From Austropuccinia psidii (taxonomy: Eukaryota > Basidiomycota > Pucciniomycetes > Pucciniales > Sphaerophragmiaceae), in NCBI GenBank assembly GCA_023105745.1, contig JALGQZ010000015.1, positions 15,970,499-16,034,498 of the forward strand: a stretch of 64,000 nt of DNA. Direction: 5' to 3'. Below the pieces are notes generated by a model. The model saw nothing but the letters and a program-made list of their open reading frames with translations. It did no database searches and had not been told where the DNA came from. Positions 49,501 to 60,119 of this stretch are shown in pieces. A program made the position numbers and the translations under genes. Position 1 is the stretch's first letter. Every line of letters begins with the position of its first letter.

Positions 49501-50610
49501 TGGTACATGGAGGAAGTGTAATGTTATAGCCCTGTGATTTGACAGAAATTGAACTTTACCATGACCTAGTGCAGGCATTTGAGAACCATTTGCTGTTTCA
49601 AAAGTCATGTCCTTTTTATTGTAAGTTATGAAAGCTCCTCTGTCTCCCACCATGTGACTTGAGGAGGCAGAGTCAAGGTAAGGTTTTAAATTTTGAGAAT
49701 TGCATTTTGTTACCAAAGCTTTAGAATACCTAACTACAGGAACTTCTTCTGAAGAAGAGTAACTTTCTTCAAAAGTGGATTCTTGGTTGTTATTTGCCGA
49801 ATTGGCTTTCTCCTTGTCCTTGTTGTTTTTAGTTTGTACTTTGCGATTATTGTTTCTTTTTAACTGTCTGCAATCCTTGATTGAATGCTTTGTTGAGGGA
49901 TTGTGTATTCCATTGCTGCAGTATGGATAGTTTTGTGCTTTGTAAGCTGATTCTGATTTGATATGTTGTTCTTCATTTGCGGTAACTGAGCAGCTATCTC
50001 TAATGTAGTCATCAATCTTTGACACTACTTTGGCCGTTTCCAGGGGTCGTGTCTCATAAATCATTCGTTTTAAATTATCATATCCCTTGGAAAGTTTACT
50101 TATGATTATTTCGGCTAATAGTTCATCTGATATGTCAATTACATTTGGTGGTTTACCTACATGAATCCCAACGGAATTAAGATTCATGAGCTGAATTCTG
50201 ATGTTGCTTATGAACTTTTCTAGCTCCCTGTCCTTTCATTTAACTGATAGCAGGGCACAAAAACTTCTGGCCTGATTTTTACTTTGACTAGATTGATAGT
50301 ATGAAGATATTGCTGCATATAGTTCTAAAGGATTTTTCTCATTCTCTCTATTAAGGAATTTGGCCCGATTGTTAGCGTTAAGTGACTGGCATATAACACC
50401 AGCGGCCTTTTGTTTTATATCCTTATATTTGAGAAAGGCTTCCAAATTTGATTTGTATGGAGGATCACTATTGCCATTGACGTAATCTAGAAACCCAACG
50501 TATAAGAAGAATGCCCTGATTGCAGCATCCCATTCTGAGTAATTGTTTTCACAAAGAATGGGTATACCCTTCTTTTGTGCAGCAGATCCAGCGATTGCGT
50601 CTGGGCCCAT
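46577..50610 (-). pseudogene. Copia-3 gag-pol, two TGA stops and one frameshift
   Basis: The frame begins at the ATG at 50608-50610, inside the primer-binding site. It is interrupted by TGA at 50236-50238 and 48649-48651 and continues in one frame to about 47275. Domains in order: Gag; knuckle-like CSNGIHNPSTKHSIKDC; protease site altered to LDSASSSH; pre-integrase zinc region (AGHPGNEAL...CEACALSK); integrase with HSDLSG, NNNGGEYLN and ISERGNR. The RT has CAQGFSQKYGIDY, YGLKQSSRYWY and an intact HVDDM. A frameshift near 47280 moves to the last frame, with RNase H (HSDANYANC, FGDNQGAISL) ending in the LTR. In several places the TGA stands where relatives have Arg or another residue. Confidence 0.9.
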
Positions 50611-50614
50611 AACC
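50601..50614 (-). promoter_or_regulatory. Primer-binding site of Copia-3 containing the gag start codon
   Basis: On the minus strand GGTTATGGGCCCAG follows the LTR directly. It is the same initiator tRNA-Met anticodon-arm complement as in Copia-2. The ATG inside it (50606-50610 region) opens the Gag frame, which reads MGPDAIAGS. Confidence 0.82.
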
Positions 50615-50972
50615 TATAAAACTAACTGTTTAATAAGGTGTTAATACCTTATGATGTTATTGGAGAGACAGCGACAAGGAGTTAATAGCACACCTGTTTA
50701 ATAAGGTGTTAATACCTTATAATGTTATTGGATAGACAGCAACAAGGAGTTGATAGCACACCTGATCGTGTGGTATGAATGAAAGAATGTGATTCGATGG
50801 GTGACTAAGGGACATCCCATCGACTCTTTTATATTGACAACTATCTCAATTACTACGCCCAATGTTATGTTGGTTTGGGGTAATTGAGACACCTTTTCTA
50901 AGAGGGTTTTCTGGTAAGTAATGAGTGCGTTATATGTACTCTATAAGTAATCTTCTAAGATGAACTCTCAGA
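50615..50972 (-). repeat. 5' LTR of Copia-3 with tandem 68-bp units
   Basis: Units 50627-50694 and 50695-50762 are direct repeats beginning TGTTTAATAAGGTG. The unit next to the primer site matches the single unit of the 3' LTR, while the outer unit differs by about four bases. Confidence 0.92.
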
Positions 50973-53900
50973 CTTATTTATCTAATAATTTTATAGAAGT
51001 CTATAAAGATCTTGAATATTGTATATGCAAAGTATATGATATCTAAATTTAAAAAGTATGTTTTTTTTGGGAGAATTTCAAAGAAAAAAAACTTGGGAGA
51101 CAAAAAATTGATCCAAATTATAAATCTTTCTGGTAATAATTAAATTAATGAATAAATAGCACCAAGCTAAGAAAATTTCTTAAATATAAGTTCAATAATT
51201 AATACTTAGTTTCAAGTAAGATTGTTTTTTCCTTCAAGAATTGAATTCATTCTTTGGAGGATTTTAAACTATTGATTTTTAAATAAAATAAAAGCAATTT
51301 CTTTTTAAAATCAAATATTTAGTTTAATATTAATCCTTTCAGTTTATTTGATATTATTCCTGCTTTTTGATCTAAATAAACACTTCTAATACTCTAGAAT
51401 ATTTAATTCTTCAAGTATTTCTCAGCTCAATAATGTATTATTATTTTTTCTAAGATAACGTATGCCCCGCTTAAGCTATATACTCACCTTTCTTAAAAAA
51501 AAAGAACTCTAAACTCTTTTTCTTTTCCAAAAAATAATAATAGAAATTTTGGGTTAATATCATCAAGTTTAATGGAAATAATTTATTTAAAGGGAAAATT
51601 ATATATTTTTATTCAAATATTTTAGTAAATAATTTTTCACTCTATCAAATTAATTTATGTATTAAATTGTAAAACATATTCTTATTGACCAACTAGCATA
51701 TTGAGATTTTTGATGGTTTGATTTCAAAAAACAAAATAAAACTCATTTTTCTAAAAAAAAACAATATGCTTTTTATAACTCTCAAACTTGAATATATATT
51801 TTTATAATTTTTGAATTTTAAAATGTGATTCTTTTTATATATGGAAGTTAGGTATTTTCTTTTAAGTTTTAATCTGAAAATAGCTGTGTGGAGCCTGCAC
51901 CCTGAATTGAGTTTTGTAAAAATTTGAAGATTTAAAACCTATTTTCCTCCAAAAAGAAATTCTATTTCAAAAATTAATTTGTTTTTTTTATATCAAAATG
52001 GAAGAAAAAAAAATTAAAAAATGAAAAATATCAAGTTAAAAAAATGGTAGATTGAGTTTTTTTTTTTTTGGAAAAGATATATATATATACATAAATATCA
52101 ATTATAAAAAACTTATTCAATTGCAAATTGTTTTTTCTCAAAAACATTCTTTGATCAATGAAAAAAGAGACAAAGATAAGAAATAAAACATATTTCTAAC
52201 ATTAAGTTTTTTAGATCTCACTATGCATTATTTTCTATGAGTTTTAATTTCCAAAAAAAAAATTAATTAAAATCAAAATTATAAATATAGCAATAAATAA
52301 TTTCTTGAAACTTTTGAAATTAATATACATATATAGATATTTTGAAGAAGATCAAAAATATATTTTTACAAAATAAAGTTTGAAATTTCAATTATATCAA
52401 TGAAATTAAATAAATAAATGAAAATTCTATTTTTTGAAAAAACCCAAGATTTTAATTTGGGAGATTAATTCAAACTGTAATATTAAAATGAAAAAAATCA
52501 AATCCCCCTTCAAAAAAATAAAAAATAAATATTAAATTTTTTAAATTTATTAATATGAATTGAGAAAAATTATTTTTATAGTTCAATATTATGTCCAAGA
52601 AGTTTATTCTTCAAATATCTTTTAATTAACCTCTTTTAATAAAATACATAAAGGTAATTCTAAAGTTAATTCAAATTTTAATCCTCAAAGTGAAAAAAAA
52701 CAGCAAATTTTATTTGATTAAATTAGTTAATGTTCATAGAAAATTAATCAATATCAGATTGTTTAAAGCTTAGAAAATCTAGCATAAATCAGGCTCATGA
52801 TGATGAAAAAAAAATAAACAGAAATCCTAGTTTAATTTTCCATAAAAAAAATTAAGGTTTTTAAGTTTGGTAAATTGAAATTTTAATTGAAATTAAACAT
52901 TTTTATCAAAATTTAAAATTTATTCTTTCTTTTTCTAAAAGGTAATTAAATCACCAATTTTCTATTGTAATAAAATACTAAATTCTCCTAACCCTCTCCA
53001 AAAAACAGAAAATCTTTTTGATTTCATTTTTTATAATACAAAATAAAATACAAAAAAAGGACTATTTCATTTAATTTTAAATTCAAAATTCATTCAAAAA
53101 AAAAACTTTTAAGCATAAAATTGAGTATTATTATATTGATCTTTTTCCATAAATTGTTAAATTTCTTAGATATATTCTAAATTAAAAGATTTATTTTGTG
53201 GTTTTACTTAGGTAAAATTCAATTAAGATTTATTATCTAGCTCAATGTTATAATTTCCTTCAATTTCCTAAGATATCCAAAGTTTGTTTTCTTATATAAT
53301 GGATATGATTAAAGAAATACATTATGTATTTAAAAAACAATCTTTTAAAAAACTTAAAATATAATAAGCCAAATAAATTATATAAATTTGAAGGTTTAAA
53401 AAAAATTAACAAAAATAAATATTTAATTAAAATTAAATTTTATCAATTAATTGAATTCAAAAAATTATCTGTTTCTAAAATGTTTAAATCCAAAATTTAT
53501 TGAAAATTTGAAAATTTGAGAATATTTCCCTTGGATGTTCTAAAATTATACAATAGAAAGATATTATTTGATTGAGAAATTATTTACATATGTAATTAAA
53601 GTACTTTCTTCAAAAAAAATAATTATCAGAATCTAAATAAAAACAGCTGAGGAACCTGGATATTTATATAAATAATACCTTATATCATTTGAATTAATTG
53701 TTTTTCAGTGAGATTTATAATTTTAAAGAAACTAAAGAGTTTGTGGTTTTTTTTTTTTTACTAAAAAAAGTAAGCGTTCATTATAACTGATTGAAAATGG
53801 AAACTAAGGTGCTGTATCTGAAAAACTATGGAAAGTACATCTTTGATTGAATTAATTTTTTTTAACATTTATGGTATGAGATTTGGAAGGTTTGAGAATA

Positions 53901-55523
53901 CCTGTTTAAATATTAAGTACTCTTAAATTTACTAATTTAATTAAGAATATGAATAAAATATTAATTCTCTACAAATCACTTAAAATCTGAATATTTGTTC
54001 AAATTAACGATTTCTATTCATTTAAACTCCTTAATATAATATTTTTCTTCTGAAAATCAATTTGAATATTTCTTTCATTTCATTACTTCAATTCAAATAA
54101 ATAATTTTAGATGAGATTTAATTTTTATTTGATGAATTTTCTCTATTTTATTTCTAAATAATATTTAGAGATAAATGTTTCCTTCAATCTTCTTATTAAA
54201 ATGAACTGAAAGATTTACTAAATGTGGGTTAAATAAAATAATTTCAGCCAATATATATTTTAATAATAGATGATTCTTTTTTTTTAATTTTAGAATTTAA
54301 AACAAAAAAAAAGAAATATCGAAGGAAAGTAATCTAATAATATTTAAAAATTAAATAAAAACAAAACAAATATAAAAAATCATGATACTTTTATTTAGGA
54401 AAATAAATTTTATATTAAAAATAATTGAGAAATATTTTTTTAATCAATTAATTAACTAAAATTCATTTTAAAAATAAAAAGGTTGTAGATATAAACCATT
54501 AAAAATAATTTCAAGGTGATTTTTATTTGTTAATTTCAAAAAAATGGGGATTCAGAATTAAATTGGAATATAAAAATATAAATTTTGGGCTAATAATAAT
54601 GGAAGATTATATATATCTATATTTAGATAAAATTATTAAGCTTAAGGTTTTGATTTCTATTTTTTATTCTCTTATTATTTATTTTTTATTTATTTTTTAT
54701 TTATTTTTTATTTATTTTTTATTTATTTTTTATTTATTTTTTATTTATTTTTATTTATTTTTTATTTATTTTTTATTTATTTTTTATTTATTTTTTATTT
54801 TTTATTTATTTATTTTTTATTTATTATTTATTTGCTTTTTTATTTATTTTTTATTTATTTTCATTCATTTCATTTATTTTTCTTTATTTTTATTTATTAT
54901 GATTATTCTATTTCCTTGAAATAGTTTCTTGCTTTTCTGAATTTATCTTTAGTTTTATATTCAAATTCAATATATAGAATAATTCTTCATCTTTTTGAGA
55001 TAAATTTCATGGTTCTAAATGTTGAATTACAGCTACTTAAGACTTATATGAATTCACATATAAGATGGAAAAATATAAAATAATTTTTAGGTCAAGTAAT
55101 AAAAATTTAATTAAAAGAGACACATTTCAATGAAAATGATTTTGATCAAAAGGTAGAGCTAAAAAATAGAAGGTTCCATCAAAGTAACTCAAAAATCAAA
55201 TTTTTAATCAAACTATTCACTAATTTTTCATTAATGTTAATATAGCCATTAATGAGAGTCTTCAATACATGATATTATTTGGATATTTTACTTTGAAACC
55301 TCCAGGGTTATTTAAGTAAATTCAAGGCACCCACTCACCTTAAAAAGTTTTCTTTCAATTAACAGAAACTTCAGAATTGAATCATTCTGTGGATTCCCTC
55401 ATTCAATCCAAGGACTTTAAGATATTTAAATAATTAAAATCACTCATCTCTGTTATAGTAGCAATTAAGAGATGATTGTAGAAATAATGTTAACAATTAA
55501 ATTTAGAAAGAGTATACAGCAAA
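50973..55523. other. AT-rich desert, no gene
   Basis: About 4.5 kb of A/T-rich sequence without coding similarity, element ends or RNA genes that I can detect. It contains the minisatellite at 54671-54899. The 130-codon frame at 54527-54919 is a translation of that repeat (Phe/Ile/Tyr/Leu only). Confidence 0.65.
54671..54899. repeat. TTTATTTATTTTTT-type minisatellite
   Basis: An 11-base unit close to ATTTATTTTTT is repeated many times with small variations over about 230 bases. Slippage is the likely origin. Confidence 0.92.
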
Positions 55524-56853
55524 TGTCAGCCTGTGAGTAACAACCAGATAAAAAAGATAGCTTATTATGGACTTCAAAATAAAGAGTAAACTAACCTCAT
55601 TCCAAATGTAAAACTGCAATAACCATAGGAGAAGGAATAAAAAATTCATTCCAGCTCAAAAACAGAACTGAGCATAAAGATGAATTCTCACCTCTAATAG
55701 AACATCTAGAGACAGAGGGAGTCCCATGAGACTCTTTTTTATATTGAATCTCTCAGTCAGAGCTCTCCAATTGTATTAGCCAAACTGAGCTAGAATCAAA
55801 ACTACAGAAGTTATGGCAAAAAAAAAGCCAAATAAGGTTAAAAAAAATAATCACCTCTAATCTAACTTCTAAAGCTTTAGCATGAGATAGCTACAGTGGT
55901 TTATTTTTGGAAATAGAAAATTCAGAGATTATTGATGGCTCTCTCCATTTTCTTACATCTACTTTTGAAAAAAAATTATTAAGAAAACAAGCTTAATGCA
56001 GGTGTCATGAAAATGTATAATCTGAAAATTGAATTTAGAAAATTGGTATAGCTTCAGCATATTCAACTTGAGCCATGAATAAAATAGTAATAATTATATG
56101 GAACAAATAAAGAGATACAAGATGAGCCATGTTTGAGCCTTCCATATTCAACACTGACAGCATTATAGCAGTTTATAAGTAAAAATCCCACAATAATGGC
56201 AAAACCCAATACTGTGAGACACTATCCCATAACTATGAAGATGAGGCGTCAAAGTCACAAAAAGCTTGCTCATACTTCAATACCTCATAGCATGACTAAT
56301 ATGGGGTCCACTGATGCATGCTGTAAATCATTCTATGCGCCTGACCTGTCAGAAAGTGGCTGTAAGGTCCTCAGATAGAAAATTTAACCCTATCATTAGC
56401 AAAAAAATACCAGATGTGGTTGCAAAGCCACATCTGAGCCCAATACAGGTTATACCTGGTTGTGTATGCCACAATCCCACCCTTGGGATTGGAAAATTCT
56501 TTACTCCTTCTTTGTGGTGAGAACCAGATTCTCTTCTACACCTTTTTGATGTAAATAGGGACCTTTCTCTGCCCAAAAGAGGGATCCCTATCCTTTTCTT
56601 GCACTCCTATATAGTACTATTGTGAACAACAATATTAATATTGGAAAATAAATAGGTTAGCATTATAAAATAAATGTTTGTAATAGTTATTTTAATTAAT
56701 CACTTGATAACTACTTCACCAACGGTTTTCAGCATCAGTGACTATAACTAGAAACAGTAAAACCCTTGGAAATTGCCTTATTATTACCTTATTACCATGA
56801 AAAAATAATGGTAATAGTATTGATATCATTAGCAAATGGAGTCATCCTGAAAA
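55524..56853 (+). repeat. LTR M (family 2, degraded)
   Basis: It starts TGTCAGCCTGTGAG and aligns along its length with LTRs F and H (CAATAACCATAGGA, the palindromic AGATGTGG...CCACATCT at 56412-56435). The 3' end near GTCATCCTGAAA is approximate. I could not find a clean target duplication. Confidence 0.75.
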
Positions 56854-57376
56854 CCAATGACTCCCTCCTTTCAGAAAAGGAAAAGCCAGCTATGGAATCA
56901 TTTGAACTCTGGTTTTGACCAGCTTTGACCAAAAAAGGACAGGTTTTAGCCATTTTTTGATATTTTCAGCCATCTTAGTCCCTTAAATCAGACATTGCTA
57001 TAGATTTTGTTGGTATGTAGCCTTAAAAACACATCATAATGTGTTTAAGAGACCTAAAAAATAATTAAATCTTTTTGGTAAAGGTTTTTCTAACTTAATG
57101 GTAGTTTTAACCTCTTAGAAACAGTTAAAACTTCCCTGGTTGGTATTGAAACAACATCATCAATTGAGTCACAGAAACTGTGACTAATCTCCAGAGAAAA
57201 ATTGATATCCAAATAGTTATTATTAATTGAAAATCAATGTGGAGTATAAATCTCATGTTTGCCTATAGCTTGAATAAATGATGATTTCTCTGCCTTAATT
57301 TTTTCTAAAAAGTTTCAAAAAACATGTAAAATTAAGTCGATAAACTGTTAAGTTTTTACAATATTTTGTTTAAAAT
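56854..57376 (-). repeat. Family-1 LTR fragment (A-like, minus strand)
   Basis: Its reverse complement matches the core of LTR A at about 3960-4330: GACTCAATTGATGATG, then AGTTTTAACTG, then GATTTAAGGG and AAAATGGCTAAAA. Element G inserted within it at 57377. The left boundary is set by LTR M. Confidence 0.75.
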
Positions 57377-58423
57377 TGTCAGCCTGTGACTCAAAACAGA
57401 GCACTAGCATGACATCCAACATACCATAAATAATGGTATGACAGGTATTGAACAAACATAGTCAATACAGGTAACAATTAAGAGAAAACAATACTCTTAC
57501 ATTAAACACCAACCTTATCCAAACAGAATAAGGAAACCTAGAGGAGAATAAACAAGTCAAAACCCTTATTTTTACCTCTCATCTAACTTATGCATATTTA
57601 AGTTATCCTATACCAAAATGGTATTTTTCTTAAAGCTCACATAGAGAGCTACACAATGATATCATCCATGTTGTTGTAACACCACTACAACTGGAGATAC
57701 CATATAACCTCATTTTCAGAACCAAGTCCCCCTGAAAGTTAGAGAGGGCTTGTACAAAACTGTACAAAAGTATAACCAAATTAAAGATCTCAACAAGAGC
57801 TTTAATTTGAGACACCTTAGACCTCTGTATCTCATAAATTGACTGAGGGATCTTGGTTCAAAGGTTTAATACCCAAAATACAGATATTCTGAAAATAAGA
57901 AAATAAACAAACCCCTGTATCTTTGGCATACACTCATACAAATGTACAGTGTAATATACCAAACTGTAGAGCTAATCAAGCCCTACAAAACTGTATCATT
58001 AGAATACAGATATCTTCCAAATTGAAGAAGATATCTGGTATGGAAGTTTTTGCAGCCTCATACTGATGTACAAAAATACATCCCAAAACTTAAAACCCTT
58101 ATAACTTTTGCTATTTGCAAGAAGGGTAAACATGAAGCATACCAAATTGAAGAGCCCATTAAGCCCTTCAATTCTGTGCTCTTGGTTTCTTGATATCCCA
58201 AAAACTGACTGAGATATCTTGGTTGGAAGTATTTTGACCAATACTGGCCTGTACCAAACCTGTACCAACCAGTACAGTCTTGATACTTAAAATAATGGTT
58301 ATTTAAAGCTTAAACCCGCCCAGAATGACTAATATTGATCATACAGACACCAGAACCACGTCATCCAAGTGCTGACGTGGCAGGTGAAAAGTTTTTCACC
58401 CTGTATTGATCCAGAATGATCAT

Positions 58424-58443
58424 TTGTGGTTCCAAAACCACAA
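58424..58443. repeat. LTR palindrome TTGTGGTT-CCAA-AACCACAA
   Basis: Eight-base perfect arms with a 4-base centre. The homologous position in LTRs F and H has longer arms built on the same TGTGGTT core. Confidence 0.85.
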
Positions 58444-58455
58444 TTCTGTCTATAT

Positions 58456-58463
58456 TGACGTCA
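58456..58463. promoter_or_regulatory. TGACGTCA (CRE/ATF-like) site in LTR G
   Basis: An exact 8-base CRE palindrome, the classical site of ATF/CREB bZIP factors, about 100 bases upstream of the TATA box. Also present in LTR L. Function is inferred from the motif only. Confidence 0.5.
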
Positions 58464-58496
58464 GAATTGAGGATCCAGAACCACAGACTGACCACT

Positions 58497-58516
58497 GGAG
58501 TGAAAATTTTCACTCC
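58497..58516. repeat. 20-bp perfect palindrome in LTR G
   Basis: GGAGTGAAAATTTTCACTCC equals its own reverse complement. An identical copy is in LTR L at 25456-25475. Confidence 0.93.
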
Positions 58517-58559
58517 TCTGACGTGTGAAGAGTTAATAACTCTTGACAGTCTTGAAAGG

Positions 58560-58567
58560 TATAAAAA
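58560..58567 (+). promoter_or_regulatory. TATA box of LTR G
   Basis: TATAAAAA lies about 320 bases before the LTR end, suitable for starting the element transcript. Confidence 0.6.
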
Positions 58568-58880
58568 GAAGGGTTTTTCCCTTGAAAACCCCTTATCTTA
58601 TCTTACCTTACCAATATTCTTACGTGACAAGACTGTTATTCATCAGTAGTGTCCTTAGAATAAATAAAGATATAATTAGAACTTAATTATTGTAGTGTTT
58701 CTTTACAGTCAAAGATATTAGAGCATTGCAACCCAGGTCCTCAATAGACTCATCACCACTGTTACCATGTAGCAGTAGGACCTGAAGATTCCATTTTTTA
58801 TTAATTTTGACGTGTCACAGTCATAGTACTAGCTTGTATTTACTATTTTTTAGCTACTACATAGACTCACCCTGACAATT

Positions 58881-58893
58881 TGGGGGCCTGGCC
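58881..58893 (+). promoter_or_regulatory. Primer-binding site of Gypsy G
   Basis: TGGGGGCCTGGCC begins three bases after the LTR. It is complementary to a tRNA 3' end finishing in CCA. The same site is kept in element H. Confidence 0.78.
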
Positions 58894-59722
58894 GTGGTTT
58901 TTCAACCTTATTGGACGTGTTTGAACTGAATTAGGCGTAAAATTCAGTCATTTAAAAGGTATTTTACTGACAGTAAGTAAAATTTCGAATTTTTTCTTTA
59001 TTTTTTATCATTATTTTTTAGAACCATATACTATATATACCAATTTTTTCTCCAAAAAATATATATTATAAATATTTTTTGTTGAGAGTAAGAGCACACA
59101 TCCTCTTTTTTTTTATATTGCAATAATTTCCACGAAATTTGATAATAATACAACAGTATTATTTAAAATTTCAAATAAATAATAATATACAAACAGTATA
59201 TTATTCATTTTACTATTACTTTTCACCAAAGTGCGTGAAATTTAATATAAAAACAATTTATTAATAAATAATTAATAAATATTAAATAATAAAATAATTT
59301 TTTATTATTTATAAGGAATATTTTAATTAAATATTTCCTTTAAAACAAGATATCACTCAAATTGACGTGAAAACTTGTAATTAATTGATATTTTTAATAA
59401 ATATCAAGTGTTATAATAAATATTATTTATAATATTTATAATAACAAATCAAATTTATTATAATTTAATAAATTTGACGTGTTTACATAAAAACACAATA
59501 ATATCCAAGTGAATCATTCACAAAACACTTGGATATTACAGTTTTCACTTATAAAACATAAGTGAAAAAACTCAAAAACTGTTATTTTTCAACTAAAAAC
59601 ACATAACAATAATAAAAAAACATTAAAAACCTTAAAAATTTCGAAAAATAACAGTAGAATTGAATATAATCATTTTGTTTTATCATAAAATACTGATATA
59701 CAATCTGAAATATATTTTCTGA
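58894..59722 (+). other. Leader of Gypsy G
   Basis: Very AT-rich untranslated region of about 830 bases without an open frame of note. TTTTCTGAATAG at its end would serve as a splice acceptor joining an upstream leader exon to the first gag frame. Confidence 0.55.
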
Positions 59723-60103
59723 ATAGTGGAAAAAGACTACATTCCACTAGAAACCCAGTCACAAGGAAATCCATCTGTGACAGCCTCAGAAGACAGAGAG
59801 GTGCTGCCAAAAACCAAGGGCAAGCAGAAAAGACACAGTGAAGTGACAATCAACTCAAAAGATTGGACACCAATAGCCGTGCCAAGGGCCAAAAAACCCA
59901 GAAAAGCTCCAACAAAACCAGTTGGATCACCAAAACAGATTGAGAAACAGAAAATCACTGTTATCAACCCAGTTGTAAACTCTAAAGGCAAATTGCCAAA
60001 GAGTATAGACCATAAATTTGTACAAGGGCCTGCTAAAGGTAAATATACCTTGAAAAATACAACATTTTTTATTGTCTGTCATTTTTTAACATTGTTAACA
60101 TGA
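59723..60103 (+). CDS. Gypsy G first gag-region frame (exon 1 plus unspliced extension)
   Basis: An open frame of 126 codons, basic and Pro/Lys-rich, without any ATG. It is preceded in frame by TGA at 59720. A splice acceptor ending at 59726 could supply the start: a preceding A joined to TG would make ATG followed by EKDYIP. If the intron at 60039-60119 is removed it joins in phase to the frame at 60120-60814. If the intron is kept it stops at TGA 60101-60103, which overlaps the next ATG as ATGA. I recognise no domain. Confidence 0.6.
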   Translation: MVEKDYIPLETQSQGNPSVTASEDREVLPKTKGKQKRHSEVTINSKDWTPIAVPRAKKPRKAPTKPVGSPKQIEKQKITVINPVVNSKGKLPKSIDHKFVQGPAKGKYTLKNTTFFIVCHFLTLLT

Positions 60104-60119
60104 CACCTCCACTTCTTAG
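60039..60119 (+). other. Probable spliceosomal intron in Gypsy G
   Basis: Donor AAAG|GTAAAT and acceptor CCACTTCTTAG|AG, 81 bases, AT-rich, the size of the glucanase introns. Splicing is phase-consistent and creates a longer frame. The intron contains the ATG (60100) of the large Gag frame. Confidence 0.65.

Larger units (their letters stand above)
41555..50972 (-). mobile_element. Copia-3 LTR retrotransposon (minus strand), host of Copia-2
   Basis: Both LTRs, a primer-binding site (50601-50614) and a decayed gag-pol are present. GACTTAT lies directly outside both ends (41548-41554; and 50971-50977, overlapping the last two bases of the LTR). This is consistent with a 5-bp target duplication whose exact register is ambiguous by two bases. 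The 3' LTR (left side) was split by Copia-2. Without Copia-2 the element is about 4.7 kb. Confidence 0.93.
57377..58877 (+). repeat. 5' LTR of Gypsy G (family 2)
   Basis: 1501 bp from TGTCAGCCTGTGACTC to ACTCACCCTGACA. It is nearly the same as solo LTR L. Between 58380 and 58520 it holds a cluster of short palindromes and a TGACGTCA site, followed by a TATA box. The minus-strand frame 57999-58268 is not a gene. Confidence 0.94.

Noticed and set aside
54527..54919. 130-codon frame rich in Phe, Ile, Tyr and Leu
   Set aside because: It is a translation of the TTTATTTATTTTTT minisatellite and would not be a real membrane protein.
55518..56858. Clean target duplication for LTR M
   Set aside because: No matching 5-mer flanks could be found, and the right end is too degraded to place exactly.
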